Shown here piece after piece: positions 39,054 through 47,682 of a stretch of DNA of 64,000 nt. Made by a program: the position numbers and the translations under genes. Under the pieces are notes generated by a model. It did no database searches. It saw nothing but the letters and a program-made list of their open reading frames with translations, and was not told the origin of the DNA. The stretch covers positions 4,836,001 through 4,900,000 of the forward strand of contig NZ_JAMZDZ010000001.1 of assembly GCF_024172085.1 (NCBI RefSeq), written 5' to 3'. This DNA is from Hamadaea flava. Its GTDB lineage: Bacteria; Actinomycetota; Actinomycetes; Mycobacteriales; Micromonosporaceae. Within the stretch, counting starts at the first letter, position 1. Every line of letters begins with the position of its first letter.

Positions 39054-39229
39054 CGTGCGTACTCCTGTTCACTGGCGCCACGGCACTCGCAGCGGCTCAC
39101 AGTGTGCAACCCGAGGGCGACACCAAGCCCGTGTGCAGGCCCAACTGACACCAACTTGACACATGTCGCGGCGTCACCGAGTCAGCGATAGTCTGCCCAC
39201 CACTGGATACCTCGCGGGAGGACGAGACG

Positions 39230-40441
39230 ATGTCCGCACGAGGCTGGACCGGATCGGTCGCCGTCGCGGCCGGACTGGCCGTCGGAATCGGCGCCGCGCA
39301 GCTCGGTGTCGGCTACGGCTTGGGAATCATCGGCTGGCTGGGTGACACCGCGGGCTGGGCTGCCGCGCTCGCCTGGACCGTCTGGGTCGCCGCGCTGTCG
39401 GTCGCGTTGGCCGCGCTCGTCACCGCCCGGCGTACCACCACTGTGGACTCCGCATCGTGGGCCCGCGGCCTGTGGCGGGCGTCGGTGGCCTGCGCGGCGA
39501 CGCTCGGCGGGCTGGCCGTCGTGCCGTTGACCGCGCTGCCCGCGCGGGAGGTCTCGACCAGCGTGACGTTCGCGCCGGCCTGGATCGTCGGCTGGTACGC
39601 GACCGTGGGCGTGCTGATCGGCTTGGTGCTCGCGGCCGTGGTGCTGTCGGCCCGAGCGGCGGCGGCGAACCTGGTGGCGACCGCGTCCTGGTGGTGGCTG
39701 GTCGCGGTGCTCGCGGTGGTCGACGCCGTCGCGGGCGGCCGGGGGCTAGCCCCGACGCAGCTGGGCGTCTGGCGGTTCACGCAGGTCGACTCGGTGAGCG
39801 ACGTCGAGGCGGTGGCCCTGGACCTGCCCGGCAGCGGCTGGTGGCAGTCCATCTACCTGCCCGGAGCGGTGCTCACCCTCGGGTCCACCTTCCTGCTCGG
39901 GTTGCTGGCCGCGTGGCCGGCCGGTCGCCGAGGTGACGCGCGGGCGTCGGTGGCGCTGTCGGGCGTCGTCGGGCCGGTGCTGCTGGCCGCGGCGTCGGTG
40001 CTCGCCGCGCCGCGGTTGGCGGGTGCGCCGGCCGAGCAGGTCTCAGCGCTGCTGATCGCGCCGTACGCCGTCATCGCCGGCCTGGCCGGCTCGGTGCTGG
40101 CCGCCGTGCTGACCGCGACCCGGTCGGCTGCTGTGACAGTCGCGGCGGATCCGGCCGCTCCAGCGGCGGCTGTCGTCGAACCCGCGACCGGGCAGATCTA
40201 TACGCCGAAGGCGAAGTCGGAGGCGAGTGTCGAGGAATCCGCCGAGGTCGAGGCGAAGCCCTCGACGGAACCGAAGGCGGTGGTCATTCCAGCGCCGCGG
40301 AATCGACGTCGTCCTCGGCCGGCGATGGGCCGCGCCGCCGTAGTGGAGCGTCCGGCCGAGCCGGAGCCGCCCGAGAAGTCGAAGCCGGAGAACGGCACGA
40401 AGCCGGATGAGAAGAAGCCCGACGACAAGAAGAAGCCCTAG
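39230..40441 (+). CDS. Polytopic membrane protein with Lys/Pro-rich cytoplasmic tail
   Basis: A 403-residue protein with about eight transmembrane helices in residues 8-300, then a highly charged tail of about 100 residues ending PDEKKPDDKKKP, probably cytoplasmic and able to bind nucleic acid or acidic lipids. I recognise no family. The ATG at 39230 follows GGGAGGA. The 176-base region before it contains tandem direct repeats (CAACTGACAC at 39142-39151 and CAACTTGACAC at 39152-39162) and is shared with the divergent PASTA-like gene. Confidence 0.75.
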   Translation: MSARGWTGSVAVAAGLAVGIGAAQLGVGYGLGIIGWLGDTAGWAAALAWTVWVAALSVALAALVTARRTTTVDSASWARGLWRASVACAATLGGLAVVPLTALPAREVSTSVTFAPAWIVGWYATVGVLIGLVLAAVVLSARAAAANLVATASWWWLVAVLAVVDAVAGGRGLAPTQLGVWRFTQVDSVSDVEAVALDLPGSGWWQSIYLPGAVLTLGSTFLLGLLAAWPAGRRGDARASVALSGVVGPVLLAAASVLAAPRLAGAPAEQVSALLIAPYAVIAGLAGSVLAAVLTATRSAAVTVAADPAAPAAAVVEPATGQIYTPKAKSEASVEESAEVEAKPSTEPKAVVIPAPRNRRRPRPAMGRAAVVERPAEPEPPEKSKPENGTKPDEKKPDDKKKP

Positions 40442-40841
40442 CCGGGAGAGCCTGGGTATTTGGCGCGAGCAGGGCCCCCGAACGTGTCCCGTTCCCCCGC
40501 TCGCGCCAAATGCCACGGCATGAGATCGCTACGCCGGTCGCCCTGGTGTCCGACGAGCAACCGTCATGCCGACCCCCCCAAAGTGGGCCGCCCCCGTGCG
40601 ACCTGATCTGCGCCAAACGCTACCAACGCGGCGCTCGGCGTTCTGTCCATTTTGTTGGTATATAACAGGGTCCAGTCGCTGTGACAGCGGGTTCTGCCGC
40701 CAATTCTGCCTGTCAAAAGCGCGGCGAATTCTGGCAATGGTCCTAGCGCCCGATACCACCCTGGAAGGAACCCCTTAGGCTGGAAGCTCATTGCAACGAC
40801 TCGGTTACCCACAGCAGCAGACCGAGAACCGGGGAGGGCAT
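40442..40841. other. 400-base intergenic region
   Basis: No credible gene is seen. It begins with the nested palindrome at 40458-40511 and contains an unusual AT-rich island (TTTTGTTGGTATATAACAG around 40650-40668) that could hold a promoter, which would give the following gene a leader of about 170 bases or express a small RNA. A strong ribosome site GGGGAGGG at 40831-40838 closes it. Confidence 0.55.
40458..40511. terminator. Nested palindrome, probable terminator or interspersed repeat
   Basis: Arms ATTTGGCGCGAGC (40458-40470) and its perfect complement (40499-40511) enclose an inner hairpin GAACG/CGTTC (40480-40484/40490-40494). It begins 17 bases after the preceding stop. The two-tier layout and long loop look more like a repeated palindromic unit than a simple terminator. 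Confidence 0.6.
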
Positions 40842-42317
40842 ATGGGCAAGGACGTCTCGGAGGGGACGTTCACCAGCGCGGACCGAATGCGGTACCGGCA
40901 GAAGGTCAGGCGATGTCTGGACACCTTCGCCCTGATGCTGGACGACTTCGCGTTCGACGCCGACGCGCCGACGACAGGTCTCGAAATCGAGATCAACCTC
41001 GTCGACGGCGAGCACGAGCCGGCCATGCGCAACCTCGGCATCCTCGAAGATCTGGAAGACCCCACGTTCCAACCCGAGCTCGGCCAGTTCAACCTCGAAC
41101 TGAACGTTCCGCCGCAGCTCATCGGCGGGGACGGGCTGGCGATGTACGAGAAGCGGCTCCTGGAGACCCTGGCGCGTACCGACGCCAAGGCGGCCGAGCA
41201 CGACGCCAATCTGGTGCTGATCGGCATTCTGCCGACGCTGACCGTCGAGCACGCGATCCTGGACAACCTCTCGACCAATCCCCGCTACCGGGTGCTCAAC
41301 GAGCAGATCCTCAACGCCCGGGGCGAGCACATCAGCCTCGACATCCGGGGCGTGGACCACCTGAAGATCGAGACCGAGTCGATCGCCCCCGAAGCCGCCT
41401 GCACCAGCCTTCAGTTCCACCTGCAGGTCTCTCCGGAGAAGTTCGCGAACTATTGGAACGCCGCTCAGTCGGTGGTCGCCTTCCAACTCGCGGCCGGGGC
41501 GAACTCGCCGTACCTGTTCGGCCATCAGCTCTGGCACGAGACCCGGATCGCGCTGTTCAAGCAGGCCACCGACACTCGGCCGGATGAGCTGCGGGCGCAG
41601 GGCGTACGCCCCCGGGTGTGGTTCGGCGAACGCTGGATCACCTCGATCTTCGACCTCTTCGAGGAGAACGTCCGCTACTTCCCGCCGCTGCTGCCGATCT
41701 GCGACGACGAGGACCCGCTGGAGGTGCTGCGGTCGGGCGGGGTGCCGCACCTCGGCGAACTACGCCTGCACAACGGCACCATCTATCGCTGGAACCGGCC
41801 GGTCTACGACGTCATGAACGGTCGGCCGCACCTGCGGGTCGAGAACCGCGTGATGCCGGCCGGACCGACGATCGTCGACATGATGGCGAACGCCGCCCTG
41901 TATTACGGCCTGGTCCGCTACCACGCTGAGCAGGATCGTCCGATTTGGACGCAGCTGAGCTTCAGCGCCGCCGAGGACAACTTCCACGCCGCGGCCCGGC
42001 GAGGCATCGCGGCCCCGGTCTTCTGGCCCGGTGTCGGCGAGGTGCGCGCGACCGACCTCCTCCTGGACGTCATGCTCGCCAACGCGGCCGAAGGACTCGA
42101 CGGATTCGGCGTCGACGCAGCGGTGAGCAACCATCTGCTGGGCATCATCGAGCAGCGGTGCCTCAGCGGGCGCACCGGGGCGACGTGGCAGGTCGACACC
42201 GTCCGGGCCGCCGAACGACGGGGGATGGACCGCCCGGCGGCCCTCCGGCACATGCTCACGGCGTACGCGGAACTGTCCAGATCGAACGCTCCGGTGCACA
42301 CCTGGCCGGTGGAGTAG
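40842..42317 (+). CDS. Glutamate-cysteine ligase family protein (GCS2-like)
   Basis: A 491-residue carboxylate-amine ligase-like protein. The glutamate/ATP-binding opening is TTGLEIEINLVDGEHEP, with FNLELNVPPQL and a C-terminal core (RVENRVMPAGPTIVDMMANA) typical of the actinobacterial GCS2 branch. Relatives ligate glutamate to cysteine or other amines; in mycothiol/ergothioneine producers this is not for glutathione, so the true product is unknown. ATG 40842 is fixed by GGGGAGGG just upstream. Confidence 0.85.
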   Translation: MGKDVSEGTFTSADRMRYRQKVRRCLDTFALMLDDFAFDADAPTTGLEIEINLVDGEHEPAMRNLGILEDLEDPTFQPELGQFNLELNVPPQLIGGDGLAMYEKRLLETLARTDAKAAEHDANLVLIGILPTLTVEHAILDNLSTNPRYRVLNEQILNARGEHISLDIRGVDHLKIETESIAPEAACTSLQFHLQVSPEKFANYWNAAQSVVAFQLAAGANSPYLFGHQLWHETRIALFKQATDTRPDELRAQGVRPRVWFGERWITSIFDLFEENVRYFPPLLPICDDEDPLEVLRSGGVPHLGELRLHNGTIYRWNRPVYDVMNGRPHLRVENRVMPAGPTIVDMMANAALYYGLVRYHAEQDRPIWTQLSFSAAEDNFHAAARRGIAAPVFWPGVGEVRATDLLLDVMLANAAEGLDGFGVDAAVSNHLLGIIEQRCLSGRTGATWQVDTVRAAERRGMDRPAALRHMLTAYAELSRSNAPVHTWPVE

Positions 42318-42381
42318 CACCGATCGGACGTTGGCTCAGGGGCGCGGCAACTCCATAGTGCACAGTGTGCATCTCGGGGAC

Positions 42382-43590
42382 ATGAAGCCACGCCTTCGGC
42401 ACGAAGCCGTTGTGCTGTTGACGGTTCTCGCGGTCGCGTCGCTGTTCTCCACACTGGCGGCGGCCCACCCCTCGTCCGGCCGGGCCGCGCCGACGGCCGC
42501 GCCGGCCGCCCCGCAGCCGACGGTCCGCACGACGTTGGCGCGCTCGTCGGCGGCCGCACCGCAGTCGACGACTTCGCCGGACTGGCAGCCCAGGCGGTTC
42601 ACCGTCGTCGGCACCGGCGACGTCCTGCTGCACCAAGGACTGTGGCAGCAGGCCCGGGTGGACGGGCACGGCCGGGGCATGGACTTCCGGCCGCTGTTCG
42701 CCGGGATCAAACCCATCATCGCCGGAGCCGACCTGGCCATCTGCCACATGGAGACGCCGCTCGGGCGGCCGGGCGGGCCGTTCACCGGGTACCCCGTCTT
42801 CCAGGTGCCGCCGCAGGTCGTCCCGGCGCTCAAGGACACCGGATTCGACAGCTGCTCGACGGCGTCCAACCACAGCCTCGACGCGGGGCTCGACGGCATC
42901 CGGCGTACGCTCGACGCCCTCGACGCGGCTGGGCTGGCGCACACCGGAACAGCCCGATCGCCGCAGGAGCGCGCGACGACGACCCTGCTCACCGTCGCCG
43001 GCGTACGCGTCGGGCAGCTCTCCTACGCGTTCGGGTTCAACGGGATCCCCCGGCCGAAGGGCAAGGAGTGGGCGGCCAACCTCATCAAGCCCGCCACGAT
43101 CCTCGCCGACGCGCGTACGGCCAAGCAGCGGGGCGCCGAGATCGTCATCGTCTCGCTGCACTGGGGCACGGAATACCAGCACGCCGCCACGGCCGAGCAA
43201 GCCTCGATCGCGCGTACGCTGCTCGCCTCGCCTGACATCGACCTGATCCTGGGCCATCACGCTCACGTCGTGCAGCCGTTCGAGCAGATCGGTGGCGAAT
43301 GGGTGGCCTACGGGCACGGGAACCTGGTCAGTACGCAGAGCTTCTCGGCCGACACCCGGGACGGCGTGATCTCCCGATTCACCTTCGCCGAGAGCGCACC
43401 CGGACAGTTCCACGTCGTGGTGGCCGAAGCACTGCCGGTCTACATGCGCCTGGGTTCGGGAGCGGCGCGGATCCTGCTCGTCTCGTCCTGCGTACGCGGG
43501 AAGGGTTCGACGGCGGCGGAGTGCGCGGCGAGCGGCCGGCGGACGACGAAGGTCATCCGGTCGCGGCGCGCCACGGTGCTCATCGCCTGA
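42382..43590 (+). CDS. CapA-family secreted metallophosphatase-like protein
   Basis: A 402-residue protein with an N-terminal signal segment (RHEAVVLLTVLAVASLFSTLAAA) and an Ala/Pro linker, then a CapA/PGA-synthesis domain from about residue 73. Metallophosphoesterase-like motifs are VVGTGDVLLH, HMETPLG, ASNHSLDAG, VSLHWGTEYQ and LGHHAHVVQPFE. CapA proteins are linked to poly-gamma-glutamate capsule, though most actinobacterial members are uncharacterised; no capBC genes are nearby. ATG 42382 is used, with GTG 42367 also possible. It follows a Glu-ligase-like gene after 64 bases. Confidence 0.88.
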   Translation: MKPRLRHEAVVLLTVLAVASLFSTLAAAHPSSGRAAPTAAPAAPQPTVRTTLARSSAAAPQSTTSPDWQPRRFTVVGTGDVLLHQGLWQQARVDGHGRGMDFRPLFAGIKPIIAGADLAICHMETPLGRPGGPFTGYPVFQVPPQVVPALKDTGFDSCSTASNHSLDAGLDGIRRTLDALDAAGLAHTGTARSPQERATTTLLTVAGVRVGQLSYAFGFNGIPRPKGKEWAANLIKPATILADARTAKQRGAEIVIVSLHWGTEYQHAATAEQASIARTLLASPDIDLILGHHAHVVQPFEQIGGEWVAYGHGNLVSTQSFSADTRDGVISRFTFAESAPGQFHVVVAEALPVYMRLGSGAARILLVSSCVRGKGSTAAECAASGRRTTKVIRSRRATVLIA

Positions 43591-43615
43591 CGGTGCCATC
43601 GCCGTACGCATGACA

Positions 43616-43648
43616 AGACCCCGCGGGCCGGTCGTGCCCGCGGGGTCT
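43616..43648. terminator. Bidirectional terminator between CapA and DUF397 genes
   Basis: A perfect 13-base stem AGACCCCGCGGGC (43616-43628) with its complement at 43636-43648 and a 7-base loop lies between convergent stop codons. Confidence 0.88.
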
Positions 43649-43661
43649 CGATCAGCTGGAC

Positions 43662-43886
43662 CTAGAGGTCGAACTCCCCGTCCTTCGTACCGGCGACGAA
43701 GGCATCCCATTCGCCCGGCGTGAAGACCAGGGTGCCGGCGTCACGGTTCTTGGAGTCGCGCACGGCGACGGCGCCTCCGACGAACGCGACCTCGACACAG
43801 TTGTCGCAGCTGGGACTACTACGGGTGCTCTTACGCCAGACCGCGTTGCTCAGGTCGACGCGAAACCCCTTTGTCTCGATCTCCAC
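43662..43886 (-). CDS. DUF397 small regulatory protein (BldB/WhiJ-associated type)
   Basis: A 74-residue protein with the DUF397 core VWRKSTRSSPSCDNCVEVAF, VRDSKNRDAGTLVFTPGEWDAFV. Such proteins are paired throughout Actinobacteria with XRE regulators of the WhiJ type and affect development or antibiotic production. The ATG at 43886 overlaps the end of the regulator gene by 37 bases in another frame, so expression is coupled. Confidence 0.93.
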   Translation of the reverse strand: MEIETKGFRVDLSNAVWRKSTRSSPSCDNCVEVAFVGGAVAVRDSKNRDAGTLVFTPGEWDAFVAGTKDGEFDL

Positions 43887-44731
43887 AGTGGCTCCTCTAC
43901 TAGCTGCTGAATCCGTTCGGCGGACTGCTCCGGTCCGAGCGCCGCCGTATGGATGTGCTCGAAGAGATTTTTGTACCTCTCCAGCTCGTCGCGTTTGTCG
44001 ATGAAGAGGCCCCCGGTGGCATTCTCGGCGAAGACCACGGATCGGTCACCCGGTTCGCGGAAGTCGAGGATGGCGAATGTCCCGTCCATACCCGCATGTG
44101 AACCGATTTCGAACGGAAGGAGCTGAAGCGTCACGTTCGGTCGATTTGCGGCGACGACCAAGTGCCGCAACTGGTCGGACATGACCTCGTCGCCTCCGAC
44201 CGGCCGGCTCACGGCGGCCTCATCGAGCACAACCCAAAGGTGGAAGGAGTCTTCCTGGTCCAGCAACGACTGACGCTGCATTCGGACACGCACTCGGGAG
44301 GAGATTTCTTCCTCACTTCGACCCGGGAGGATGCCCATGGTGGCTCGGGCGTACGCCTCCGTCTGCAGGAGACCCGGGACGAGCTGCTGTTCATAGGTCC
44401 GTACGCGGACGGCCTCAGCCTCCAGACCCACATAGGCACTGGAGAGAACTTGACTGAAGGGGTGCCACCAAGCCTTCTGGCGGGCCTCCCGGGCGAGTTC
44501 GATCAGCTCCTGGATCTCGGCCTCGCCCGCGCCGTAGATCGTGAGCAGGTCCCGCACATCGCGGACGTTGACCGACGTGTGGCCGGTCTCGATGCGGGAG
44601 ATCTTGGACTGCGAGCACTCCAGCTGTTCGGCGACATACTCCAGCGAGTAGCCGGCACGCTCGCGACGATTGCGCAGCTCAGCGCCCAAACGTCGCCTTC
44701 GGACGGTCGGGCTTTTACGGTCGATGGTCAC
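43850..44731 (-). CDS. XRE-family regulator with DUF5753 domain (WhiJ-like)
   Basis: A 293-residue DNA-binding protein. The HTH is at about residues 12-65 (LRNRRERAGYSLEYVAEQLE, CSQSKISRIETGHTSV). The DUF5753 sensor domain spans about 95-270 (QLVPGLLQTEAYARA, LQLLPFEIGSHAGMDG, FAENATGGLFIDK). GTG 44731 is chosen for GGAGG seven bases upstream. It forms a regulator/DUF397 module with the overlapping gene. An inverted repeat GGACAA/TTGTCC at 44784-44803, just upstream, could be its operator. Confidence 0.92.
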   Translation of the reverse strand: MTIDRKSPTVRRRRLGAELRNRRERAGYSLEYVAEQLECSQSKISRIETGHTSVNVRDVRDLLTIYGAGEAEIQELIELAREARQKAWWHPFSQVLSSAYVGLEAEAVRVRTYEQQLVPGLLQTEAYARATMGILPGRSEEEISSRVRVRMQRQSLLDQEDSFHLWVVLDEAAVSRPVGGDEVMSDQLRHLVVAANRPNVTLQLLPFEIGSHAGMDGTFAILDFREPGDRSVVFAENATGGLFIDKRDELERYKNLFEHIHTAALGPEQSAERIQQLVEEPLWRSRQRGFAST

Positions 44732-45093
44732 GGCGCACCTCCGCGACGGGTACATAGTCGGCGTACGGTACGCCCTTGTACAGGGACAACCTCCCCATTG
44801 TCCGGAGTCTGCCCGCTATGAAACCGCACTTCAAGTGTCCGAACGCGCACATAGGGTCCGACAAACCGACTACCCGATCATGACGGATATCCGGTCATCC
44901 ACAGCCGAGTGACAATATCCTCCGTGCAACTTGCATTGATCTGTCTGATGGTGCACAGTGAGTGGGAAATCGGGCACTCATCGTGATCAACACGACGTAA
45001 CGTCCGGCGTGATCGTCACGCCAATGCCGTTTCGGCGCCGTGCCGTTACTTCGTTAACGACTCAGATGAGGCGAACGACTCCCGGGAGGCAAC
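44732..45093. promoter_or_regulatory. Divergent intergenic region with candidate WhiJ-like operator
   Basis: The 362 bases between divergent genes are less GC-rich than the surroundings and hold no credible gene. GGACAA (44784-44789) and TTGTCC (44798-44803) form an inverted repeat 53 bases before the regulator start. Nothing else is assignable. Confidence 0.5.
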
Positions 45094-45435
45094 GTGACAC
45101 CGAAGGCCGGCGACATCCTTCACGTCACCCGCGACGCGAGCGTGCAGTTCGCGACGGCGATCTTCTTCCGGGTCATCCGGGTGCACGACTGGCCGACTTA
45201 CGACGGCTGGCTCTGGCTCGACGGTTACCAGCTCAACGCCGCAGGTGACGCCGTCGAGCGCCGCTCGATCTTCGTGCAGGGCAACGGATTGCGCCAGGTC
45301 CGCCAGAACCCGGCCGGCACCGGCGCCGGGCTCGGCGCTGGTCACCGTGGCCACACGAACCTCCAGGATCGAACGGTCGCCGGAGCCCAGGTCCGTCCGG
45401 CAGTGCGCCACGCGTCGGCGGTCGCGACCGGCTGA
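45094..45435 (+). CDS. Hypothetical protein, conserved-looking N-terminal domain
   Basis: A 113-residue protein. The first 65 residues are compact and aromatic-rich (FFRVIRVHDWPTYDGWLWLD, GYQLNAAGDAVERRSIFV), suggesting a small beta-barrel. The last 45 are low-complexity Gly/Ala/Arg and could be disordered. I cannot name a family with confidence. GTG 45094 follows GGGAGG with seven-base spacing. A terminator hairpin with a pyrimidine tail follows. Confidence 0.72.
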   Translation: MTPKAGDILHVTRDASVQFATAIFFRVIRVHDWPTYDGWLWLDGYQLNAAGDAVERRSIFVQGNGLRQVRQNPAGTGAGLGAGHRGHTNLQDRTVAGAQVRPAVRHASAVATG

Positions 45436-45454
45436 AGCGACCCGCCCGGCGCCC

Positions 45455-45494
45455 AGCCGTCCGATCGCCCGGTACGCCGGGCGGCCGGACGGCT
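45455..45494. terminator. Two-tier terminator hairpin
   Basis: AGCCGTCCG (45455-45463) pairs with 45486-45494, enclosing GCCCGG/CCGGGC (45467-45472/45477-45482). TTACTCTTCT follows on the plus strand. It stands between convergent genes. Confidence 0.85.
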
Positions 45495-45541
45495 TTACTC
45501 TTCTGGCTACTCAGCCAAAGCTGATTCGGCGCGTCGTCCCG

Positions 45542-46273
45542 TCAGGCGAGTTCGCGCGGAATGATCTCGTCCAGCTGCGACCGGCGTCGTTTCGCGACCG
45601 CCTGACGAGCCGCCGTCAGCCAATCCGGGGTGGTGGCGGGGGAACCGATGCCGAATCGGAACCAGACCGGTTGATCGGTCAGGCTCGCGTACCCCTCGAT
45701 GAGGTCGTCGATCACCTTGACCAGTTCGGACCGCGCGTTCCGGCCAGCGGCCAGGGTGACGTGATGCTCGGCGAGGTACGCGGTCCGCCGGCCGGTCGCT
45801 GAGCGCAGGCGATCACGGACCTCCGCAGCACGCCGGCGCTGGACGGCCGCGATCACCGCGGTGGCCCGATCCCGCTTGAGCTGGCGTACCACCGCCGCCC
45901 GATGCGACGGGCGCAGCCAGGACAGCGGGCTGGCCAGCGCGGTCTGCGCCGCGCGGATCTGCATCTGGATGCGTTCCTCGAACGTCGTGGCCAGGGCGAG
46001 CTGGCGTTCCGCCTCGGTGAGCCGATCGGCCGGCGGCGGTTCGGGCGCGGCGGCGAAGACTCGGTCGGCCTCGTCCACGAGTCGCCAGAGCCAGGCCTCC
46101 TCATCGCCCATCTCGTCCAATTCGAGACGCGTACGCGCGAGCGACGGGAGCGATTCGGATTCCCCGGTACGCGCCGCCGGGACGGCGACGTGTCCGGTGG
46201 GGACGTCCAAAGTGGCATCGGCGTCGCAGCCGCAGTTCCGGCACTGGGCCGAAGTGTTACGTGGATCAGCCAC
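45542..46273 (-). CDS. Hypothetical protein with N-terminal Cys cluster and helical body
   Basis: A 243-residue protein with no recognised family. Near its start it has CRNCGCDAD (three Cys, possibly half a zinc site). A long Arg/Ala-rich helical region follows (residues about 70-180: EAERQLALATTFEERIQMQI, and KRDRATAVIAAVQRRRAAEV) suggestive of coiled coil. The C-terminus (VKVIDDLIEGYASLTDQPVW) may be a small folded domain. GTG 46273 is preferred because GGGAG lies five bases upstream. Confidence 0.7.
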   Translation of the reverse strand: MADPRNTSAQCRNCGCDADATLDVPTGHVAVPAARTGESESLPSLARTRLELDEMGDEEAWLWRLVDEADRVFAAAPEPPPADRLTEAERQLALATTFEERIQMQIRAAQTALASPLSWLRPSHRAAVVRQLKRDRATAVIAAVQRRRAAEVRDRLRSATGRRTAYLAEHHVTLAAGRNARSELVKVIDDLIEGYASLTDQPVWFRFGIGSPATTPDWLTAARQAVAKRRRSQLDEIIPRELA

Positions 46274-46446
46274 GCCGACTCCCGCAGGGCAGTGAAAAGA
46301 GCACGGCCGTGCGTACAGGCGCGGGGAAACCGTCGCTTGGCCCATTCCGCCTCGTTGTATCAGAAAGTGGGTCCGCGATCAGTGGCGACCCGCCGCGTGA
46401 CCAGCAGTTTTTTGCGGGTACGCCCGCCGGCTCGAGGAGTGTGACC

Positions 46447-46845
46447 GTGACGATCAGCCAAGAGAACGCCGGCGCCGCGCCGACGCCCGAACGCCTGATG
46501 GGCCAGCTCCCGGGCTTCCAGCTCAGCCCGGCCGGGCTCCCGGCGAGTCAGATGAACGGAACCGAGCAGCCGACCCCGACGCCCAGCCGATGGGCGGCGA
46601 ACGATATGCCGGAGGTGGACGACGCCCGCCCGCTCGACAGCGGCGCGCCGATCGGCCTGGGCCTCGACGAGCCGGTGTACCCGCCGCCAGCCTGGCTGGA
46701 GGAGACCGGGCTGGCCGACCACCCGCTGCTGCGGGGGCTGCTCATGGAGTTGCCGCCGAAGGGCGCCGCGCCCTCGCCGGAGTGGCTCAACCGGTGGTTC
46801 GAGGCCGCGCGGGCGATTCTCGAACTGCTCTACGTCCGGGCCTAG
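46447..46845 (+). CDS. Hypothetical Pro-rich protein
   Basis: A 132-residue protein of unknown family. The first 75 residues are Pro/Ala-rich and probably disordered. The C-terminal 55 (PAWLEETGLADHPLLRGLLM, SPEWLNRWFEAARAILELLY) form two or three amphipathic helices, perhaps an interaction module. GTG 46447 is chosen for GAGGAG at 46434-46439. It converges on the glycosyltransferase gene 15 bases downstream. Confidence 0.65.
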   Translation: MTISQENAGAAPTPERLMGQLPGFQLSPAGLPASQMNGTEQPTPTPSRWAANDMPEVDDARPLDSGAPIGLGLDEPVYPPPAWLEETGLADHPLLRGLLMELPPKGAAPSPEWLNRWFEAARAILELLYVRA

Positions 46846-46860
46846 CCGCCCGGATCGGCG

Positions 46861-47682
46861 CTAGACCGGGAAAGTCGGAACGGGCTGCTCCGTCGGCGTC
46901 GGCGGGGTGGCCTTCCACAGGCCGATCCGCTGAGCGCCGAGCCGAGCCAGGTACTCGGGGTTGAGCAGCAGGTAGCGACGCCACAGGCGCTTCGGCTCCA
47001 GGCCCAGGCGCCACAGCCATTCCAGGCCGTTGCGCTGCATCCACGGCGGCGGCTTACGCAGCCCGCCGGCGTGATAGTCGAAAGCCGCGCCGACGGCGAG
47101 CAGCGGCATCGCGAGGTGCGGCCGCAACGCGTGGGCGAAGTTCTCCTGCCGGGGGCAACCCAGTCCGACCAGCACGATCCGCGCGCCAGACGCAGTGATG
47201 CGCCCGCCGATCTGCTCCGCCTCGCCCGGCTCGACGGCCCGGAACTTCGAGGCCTCGATCCCGGCGAATTTGAGCGCGGGGAACATCTGCTGGAGGGCCG
47301 GCACCAGCCGGTCGAGCGTCGGCTGAGTCGAGCCGTACAGGTAGACGGGCAGCCCGGCGGCGGCGGCCCGTTCCAGCACGCGCAGCGTGAGCGTGGGACC
47401 GTAGACGCGATCGCTCAGCCCGGCGCCGTGCAGCAGGTTGAGCGCCCACCGGACCGGCTGCCCGTCCGGCGTCACCAGGTCGAAGCTGTTGAGCCGGGCG
47501 CCGAGGGCGGGGTCGTGGACCCCTTCCATGACGCCGTGGACCGCCAGCGCCGTGACCGCCATCGGCCGGCCCTGTTCGGCGGCGGCGATGATGCGGTCGG
47601 TGGCCTCGGCGTAGTCGGTCGCGTCGACGAGGATGCCGAGGACGCTGCGCTTGCGCAGGTCCGTGGTCGCCGCCGGTGTCAC
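46861..47682 (-). CDS. WecG/TagA/CpsF-family glycosyltransferase
   Basis: A 273-residue GT26-type enzyme that adds ManNAc-like sugars in envelope polymer synthesis. Family blocks are [25 protein letters not shown], and [14 protein letters not shown], with [19 protein letters not shown] near the C-terminus. GTG 47682 overlaps the stop of the epimerase gene (GTGA), so the two genes form a coupled operon probably making a nucleotide sugar and using it in a glycopolymer. The C-terminal basic helix resembles the membrane-associating tail of TagA. Confidence 0.92.
   Translation of the reverse strand: MTPAATTDLRKRSVLGILVDATDYAEATDRIIAAAEQGRPMAVTALAVHGVMEGVHDPALGARLNSFDLVTPDGQPVRWALNLLHGAGLSDRVYGPTLTLRVLERAAAAGLPVYLYGSTQPTLDRLVPALQQMFPALKFAGIEASKFRAVEPGEAEQIGGRITASGARIVLVGLGCPRQENFAHALRPHLAMPLLAVGAAFDYHAGGLRKPPPWMQRNGLEWLWRLGLEPKRLWRRYLLLNPEYLARLGAQRIGLWKATPPTPTEQPVPTFPV

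Noticed and set aside
42331-42381. A longer start for the CapA-like protein
   Set aside because: The extra residues have no ribosome site and would precede the signal segment; only GTG 42367 is a serious alternative.
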